Source: an uncultured Fusobacterium sp.
Lineage (GTDB): Bacteria > Fusobacteriota > Fusobacteriia > Fusobacteriales > Fusobacteriaceae
Reading direction: 5' to 3'
Assembly: GCA_900541465.1 (NCBI GenBank)
Contig: UQJY01000014.1
Coordinates: forward strand, 1-37,008
Length of the DNA stretch: 37,008 nt
In this document: positions 33,522 through 37,008 of the stretch, one piece after another
How positions within the stretch are numbered: the first letter of the stretch is position 1
Layout of the letters: each line of letters begins with the position of its first letter
Notes under the pieces: model-generated
The model's input: the letters and a program-made list of their open reading frames with translations, nothing else
The model's database searches: none
What the model was told of the DNA's origin: nothing
Program-made: the position numbers and the translations under genes

Positions 33522-34619
33522 ATGGATATATTAGAACTGAAAAGAGAATTTCAGACTTATAAAGAAAAAATAAGCGGAATAAAACAGACTGTAAAACTTG
33601 AAGAAAGAGAAAAAACAATTGAAGAACTTGAAAAGAAAACAACAGAGGACGGATTCTGGAACGATAAAAAAGAAAGCCAGTCTGTTATAAAAAAAATAAA
33701 TGAAAATAAAGACCTTATTAATGAGTATAAGCAGATTGAAAATATGTACCATGATGAAGAAGTTTTAATTGAATTTGTTGATATGGGAGAGGAAGATTTT
33801 GTTGCTGAACTTGAAGAAAAACATAAAAAACTTGCCCATGAAATTGATACACTTGATGTAAAACTTCTTTTAGACGGAAAATATGACGGGAATAATGCAA
33901 TTATAACAATACATTCAGGTGCAGGGGGAACAGAGGCATGCGACTGGGTTGATATGTTATACAGAATGTATTCCAGATGGTTTTCTGAAAAAGGATATAA
34001 AGTGAGCCAGCTTGATTTTATGCCGGGAGATTCTGTGGGAATAAAATCAATCACTCTTCTTGTTGAGGGAGTTTATGCTTATGGATATCTTAAAGCTGAA
34101 AAAGGTGTTCACAGACTTGTAAGAATTTCTCCTTTTGATGCCAACAAAAAAAGACATACTTCTTTTGCTTCTGTTGACGTTCTTCCTGAAGTTGATGAAA
34201 CTGTTGAAGTAGAAATAAATCCCGGAGATTTAAGAATTGATACATATAGAGCCGGAGGAGCTGGAGGACAGCATGTAAATATGACAGATTCCGCTGTAAG
34301 AATAACACATATTCCAACAGGAATTGTAACTACCTGCCAGCAGGAACGTTCTCAGCTTTTAAACAGAGAAAAAGCAATGAAAGTTCTTCAGGCAAAACTT
34401 CTTGATTTAGAAATTAAGAAAAAGGAAGAAGAGATGAAAAAACTTCAAGGAGAACAGACTGATATAGGCTGGGGAAATCAGATAAGATCATATGTTTTCC
34501 AGCCGTACACAATGGTGAAAGACCACAGAACAGGGTGTGAATCTGGAAATATAAGAGCCGTTATGGACGGAGATATTGATGATTTTGTAAACGCTTATTT
34601 AAGATGGATAAAAAGATAG
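33522..34619 (+). CDS. prfB: Peptide chain release factor 2
   Basis: Ends translation at UGA and UAA codons. The stop-codon recognition tripeptide is SPF (203-205), the type 2 form, and the peptidyl-tRNA hydrolysis motif GGQ is at 248-250 in AGGAGGQHVNMTDSAVR. 365 residues is full length. The gene is one uninterrupted frame: at codons 25-27, where many bacteria have CTT TGA C and a programmed +1 shift, the sequence reads AAA CTT GAA, so the usual autoregulation is absent. ATG at 33522 has GGAG seven bases upstream, within the end of acpS. The stop lies at the -35 of the gltX promoter. Confidence 0.96.
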   Translation: MDILELKREFQTYKEKISGIKQTVKLEEREKTIEELEKKTTEDGFWNDKKESQSVIKKINENKDLINEYKQIENMYHDEEVLIEFVDMGEEDFVAELEEKHKKLAHEIDTLDVKLLLDGKYDGNNAIITIHSGAGGTEACDWVDMLYRMYSRWFSEKGYKVSQLDFMPGDSVGIKSITLLVEGVYAYGYLKAEKGVHRLVRISPFDANKKRHTSFASVDVLPEVDETVEVEINPGDLRIDTYRAGGAGGQHVNMTDSAVRITHIPTGIVTTCQQERSQLLNREKAMKVLQAKLLDLEIKKKEEEMKKLQGEQTDIGWGNQIRSYVFQPYTMVKDHRTGCESGNIRAVMDGDIDDFVNAYLRWIKR

Positions 34620-34645
34620 AAAAAAAATATAAAATATGTTAAAAT
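34617..34645 (+). promoter_or_regulatory. Probable promoter of gltX
   Basis: TAGAAA (34617-34622) and TAAAAT (34640-34645) are 17 bases apart with TG one base before the -10. The stretch AAATATGTTAAAATTT is identical to that in the dusB promoter. Expected start near 34652. The palindrome GTTAAAATTTAAC (34638-34650) overlaps the -10 and may be chance in this AT-rich stretch. Confidence 0.55.
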
Positions 34646-34685
34646 TTAACTTAGAAAATTAAAAATATTGGGGGTTAATAAATAA

Positions 34686-36197
34686 ATGGAAAGAAAAGTA
34701 AGAACAAGGGTAGCTCCATCTCCTACTGGAGATCCTCATGTTGGAACAGCTTATATTGCAATGTTCAATATTGCTTTTGCACATGTAAACAACGGAGAAT
34801 TTATTTTAAGAATAGAGGATACTGACCAAAACAGATATACTGAGGGATCTGAGCAGATGATATTTGACTCACTTAACTGGCTTGGACTAAATTGGGCAGA
34901 AGGTCCTGATATCGGCGGACCTGTTGGACCTTACAGACAATCTGAAAGATTTGGAATTTATGGAGACTATGCAAGAATGCTTGTAGAAAAAGGTGAAGCA
35001 TACTACTGTTTCTGTACTCCTGAAAGACTTGACAACTTAAGAGAAAGACAAAAAGCTATGAAAAAAGCTCCTGGATATGACGGACACTGCAGAAGCCTTA
35101 CTAAAGAAGAAATTGAAGCTAAACTTGCAGCAGGAGAACCATATGTTATAAGACTTAAAATGCCTTATGAAGGTGAAACTGTAATCCATGACAGATTAAG
35201 AGGAGACATTGTTTTTGAAAACAGCAAAATAGACGACCAAGTTTTATTAAAAGCTGACGGTTTCCCTACATATCACCTTGCAAACGTTGTTGACGACCAC
35301 TTAATGGGAATCACTCACGTTATAAGAGCTGAAGAATGGATTTCTTCTACTCCTAAACATATTCAATTATATAAAGCATTTGGTTGGGAACAGCCTGAAT
35401 TTATCCATATGCCTCTTTTAAGAAACAGCGACAGAACAAAAATCTCTAAAAGAAAAAATCCTGTTTCATTAAACTGGTATAGAGATAACGGATATTTAAA
35501 AGAAGGATTATTAAACTTCCTTGGACTTATGGCTTACTCATTCAAAGATGGAAAAGAAATATTCAGCTTACAAGAATTTAAAGATACATTCAACATTGAC
35601 AACGTTTCTCTTGGAGGACCTGTATTTGACCTTGTAAAACTTGGATGGATAAACAACCAGCACATGAGAATGAAAGATTTAAAAGAACTTACTGATCTTG
35701 CTGTTCCATTCTTCAGAGAAAAAGGATTTGTTGGAGAAACTTTAACAGAACATGAAAGATATGCTCTTGAAAGAATAGTTGAAATTTTAAGAGAACATGC
35801 TCACACTTTAAAAGAAATCGCAGAAGAATCTGAAGTTTACTTTAAAGATGAATACACTCTTCCTGAAATAACTGAAGAGATGGACAAAAAAGAAAGAAAA
35901 GGAATCGAAAGATTATATAACGGTATCCAAGATGAAACTGGTAAAAAATCTATAAGATTATTCCTTGAAAAAATAGAAGCATTCCCTACTGAAGATATTC
36001 CTTTAGAAGATGCTAAAAAACTTCTTACTGATACTCTTGAAGAAATCGGAGAAGGACCAGGAAAAGTTTATATGCCGTTAAGAGCAGTGCTTACAGGATT
36101 ACCTAAAGGTGCAGACCTTTACAACCTTATCTCTATAATCGGAAAAGAAAGAACTGTTGGAAGATTAAAGAGAATGATGGCATTATACAATATTTAG
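34686..36197 (+). CDS. gltX: Glutamyl-tRNA synthetase
   Basis: Class I synthetase that charges tRNA-Glu. The HIGH-type motif is HVGT (18-21) in [17 protein letters not shown] and the KMSKS-type motif is KISKR (252-256). A Cys-rich insertion (CFC at 108-110, then YDGHCR) sits where the zinc site lies in E. coli. The helical anticodon-binding domain covers about 330-503. The length of 503 residues is normal. Whether it also charges tRNA-Gln cannot be decided here, as gatCAB and glnS are not in the window. Compared with its neighbours it uses more C-ending Asn, Asp and Tyr codons, as expected of a highly expressed gene. The ribosome binding site is GGGGG at a long spacing. A terminator follows at 36214. 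Confidence 0.96.
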   Translation: MERKVRTRVAPSPTGDPHVGTAYIAMFNIAFAHVNNGEFILRIEDTDQNRYTEGSEQMIFDSLNWLGLNWAEGPDIGGPVGPYRQSERFGIYGDYARMLVEKGEAYYCFCTPERLDNLRERQKAMKKAPGYDGHCRSLTKEEIEAKLAAGEPYVIRLKMPYEGETVIHDRLRGDIVFENSKIDDQVLLKADGFPTYHLANVVDDHLMGITHVIRAEEWISSTPKHIQLYKAFGWEQPEFIHMPLLRNSDRTKISKRKNPVSLNWYRDNGYLKEGLLNFLGLMAYSFKDGKEIFSLQEFKDTFNIDNVSLGGPVFDLVKLGWINNQHMRMKDLKELTDLAVPFFREKGFVGETLTEHERYALERIVEILREHAHTLKEIAEESEVYFKDEYTLPEITEEMDKKERKGIERLYNGIQDETGKKSIRLFLEKIEAFPTEDIPLEDAKKLLTDTLEEIGEGPGKVYMPLRAVLTGLPKGADLYNLISIIGKERTVGRLKRMMALYNI

Positions 36198-36213
36198 TTT
36201 TAAAATAAAAATA

Positions 36214-36240
36214 GGGGCTATTGTAGAGATAGCTCCTTTT
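36214..36240 (+). terminator. Terminator of gltX
   Basis: GGGGCTAT (36214-36221) pairs with ATAGCTCC (36229-36236) including one G-T, with a seven-base loop, followed by TTTTT. It lies 17 bases after the gltX stop. Confidence 0.85.
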
Positions 36241-36249
36241 TACTATATT
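36221..36249 (+). promoter_or_regulatory. Possible promoter of the Crp/Fnr-family gene
   Basis: TTGTAG (36221-36226) and TATATT (36244-36249) are 17 bases apart. The -35 is poor and overlaps the gltX terminator hairpin. Expected start near 36256 would give a leader of about 20 bases with AAGGAGAG. Confidence 0.4.
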
Positions 36250-36276
36250 TTATTTTGTTAAGGAGAGAATTTATTC

Positions 36277-36942
36277 ATGACAGACAGCAGAATTTTTTTT
36301 GAAAAAGCTTTTCCCTTTTGGGATAAGATAACAGAGAAGGAACAAAAAACTATTTTGGATAACAGCTCCCTTAAAAAATTTTCAACAGGAGAAATTATCC
36401 ACGATTCTACAGAATGCACAGGAATCCTTGTGGTGAAAACAGGTCTTGTGAGAGTATACATGCTTTCATCAGAGGGAAAAGAAATCACTCTTTACAAACT
36501 TAATCCTTATGAAGTGTGTGTTCTTTCAGCTTCATGTATTCTTGCAAATATCAATTTTGATGTTTTTATTGAAGCGGAAAAAGAGAGTGAAGTATATATT
36601 ATAAGCCCGTACAAATATAAAGAAATTAAAGACCATAATATTATCGTAGAAAGTTTTACAAACAGTGTTATAAACCAAAGTTTTTCTGATGCAATGTGGA
36701 TTATGGAGCAGATTCTTTTTATGAGCTTTGATAAAAGGCTTGCAATCTTTCTTTTAGAGCAGTCTGTTTCTGCAAAAACAGATACACTTAATCTTACACA
36801 CGACTATATTGCAAAAAATATGGGAACTGCAAGGGAAGTTGTTTCAAGAATGTTAAAATATTTTCAGACTGAAGGGATTGTTTCTCTTTCACGGGGAACA
36901 ATTACAATTACAGATAAAAATAAATTAAAAAAACTTATATAA
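36277..36942 (+). CDS. Crp/Fnr-family transcriptional regulator
   Basis: One-component regulator with an N-terminal cyclic nucleotide-binding-like beta barrel (about 15-125), a long dimerisation helix (about 125-150) and a C-terminal winged helix (about 150-221). The recognition helix reads GTAREVVSRMLKYF, with the E-x-x-S-R arrangement of the family. It lacks the N-terminal cysteine cluster of FNR, so it should not hold that iron-sulfur cluster; three other cysteines are present (47, 81, 87), two of them in CVLSASC. The residues expected for cAMP binding in CRP are not obvious. The signal and targets are unknown. It stands alone between two terminators. 221 residues is typical. Confidence 0.9.
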   Translation: MTDSRIFFEKAFPFWDKITEKEQKTILDNSSLKKFSTGEIIHDSTECTGILVVKTGLVRVYMLSSEGKEITLYKLNPYEVCVLSASCILANINFDVFIEAEKESEVYIISPYKYKEIKDHNIIVESFTNSVINQSFSDAMWIMEQILFMSFDKRLAIFLLEQSVSAKTDTLNLTHDYIAKNMGTAREVVSRMLKYFQTEGIVSLSRGTITITDKNKLKKLI

Positions 36943-36957
36943 ACAAAAAAATTAAAG

Positions 36958-37008
36958 GGGCTGTTGCAAATTGATGATTTTCAATCATTAATTTGCTCAG
37001 CTCTTTTT
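36958..37008 (+). terminator. Long hairpin terminator at the window edge
   Basis: GCAAATTGATGATT (36966-36979) pairs with AATCATTAATTTGC (36983-36996) over 14 positions with one G-T and a three-base loop. Below a small internal loop, GGGCTG (36958-36963) pairs with CAGCTC (36998-37003). TTTTT follows to the last base of the window. It ends the Crp/Fnr-family transcript. The stem is longer than needed for termination, and its GGCTGTTG start recurs on the minus strand at the hairpin after rpmF. Confidence 0.78.

Noticed and set aside
33557..34054. 165-codon minus-strand frame
   Set aside because: Antisense to prfB, whose reading frame has all release factor motifs; no ribosome binding site or family resemblance.

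Overview
The window is AT-rich (about 30% GC by eye), with A/T-ending codons and almost exclusive AGA for arginine. It encodes a lipopolysaccharide export system (LptB, LptF, LptG and a very long LptC/LptA-like protein), so it comes from a low-GC bacterium with an outer membrane. Together with the gene content this points to Fusobacteriota, probably Fusobacterium or a close relative. That placement is inference from composition and gene families, not from a marker comparison.

Layout. (1) 1-922, plus strand: the 3' part of a LivJ-type amino-acid ABC transporter binding protein, cut by the window edge and closed by a hairpin. (2) 989-22174, minus strand: seventeen tightly packed genes read from a good promoter just upstream of dusB. 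The order of transcription is dusB, mutS, the long lptC/A-like gene, lptB, alaS, ruvX, secD, secF, alr, rlmI, cvpA, lptF, lptG, an M16 peptidase, dut, rodA and an rluC-type gene. The cluster mixes envelope building (LPS transport, SecDF, alanine racemase, RodA) with DNA and RNA maintenance. A hairpin between secF and alr may divide it. (3) 22262-28526, minus strand: a sugar-type PTS of the UlaABC (ascorbate) family followed by a two-subunit transketolase, with its own promoter and terminator. A PRD-type regulator gene lies just upstream with a separate promoter and terminator. (4) 28791-32142, minus strand: yceD-rpmF with a near-consensus promoter, then ychF, then a YuiF-type transporter gene. 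(5) 32296-36240, plus strand: tatD, acpS, prfB and gltX. (6) 36277-37008: a Crp/Fnr-family regulator ending in a long hairpin terminator at the window edge.

How the genes work together. LptF, LptG and LptB should form the inner-membrane ABC transporter that extracts LPS. The 904-residue protein next to lptB looks like a membrane-anchored periplasmic bridge built from many copies of an about 30-residue beta repeat, and may do alone what LptC plus several LptA copies do in E. coli. In the PTS locus, sugar would be taken up and phosphorylated by UlaCBA and the product passed, directly or after enzymes encoded elsewhere, to the dedicated transketolase pair. No UlaD, UlaE or UlaF homologue is present, so the substrate is open.

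Several starts were moved from the longest reading frame because ribosome binding sites or promoters decide them (rlmI, cvpA, yceD, the YuiF-type transporter, acpS). No tRNA, rRNA, CRISPR array, insertion sequence or prophage was found. The only gene-free stretch over 300 bases is 28527-28841; it holds two terminators and the regulator promoter.
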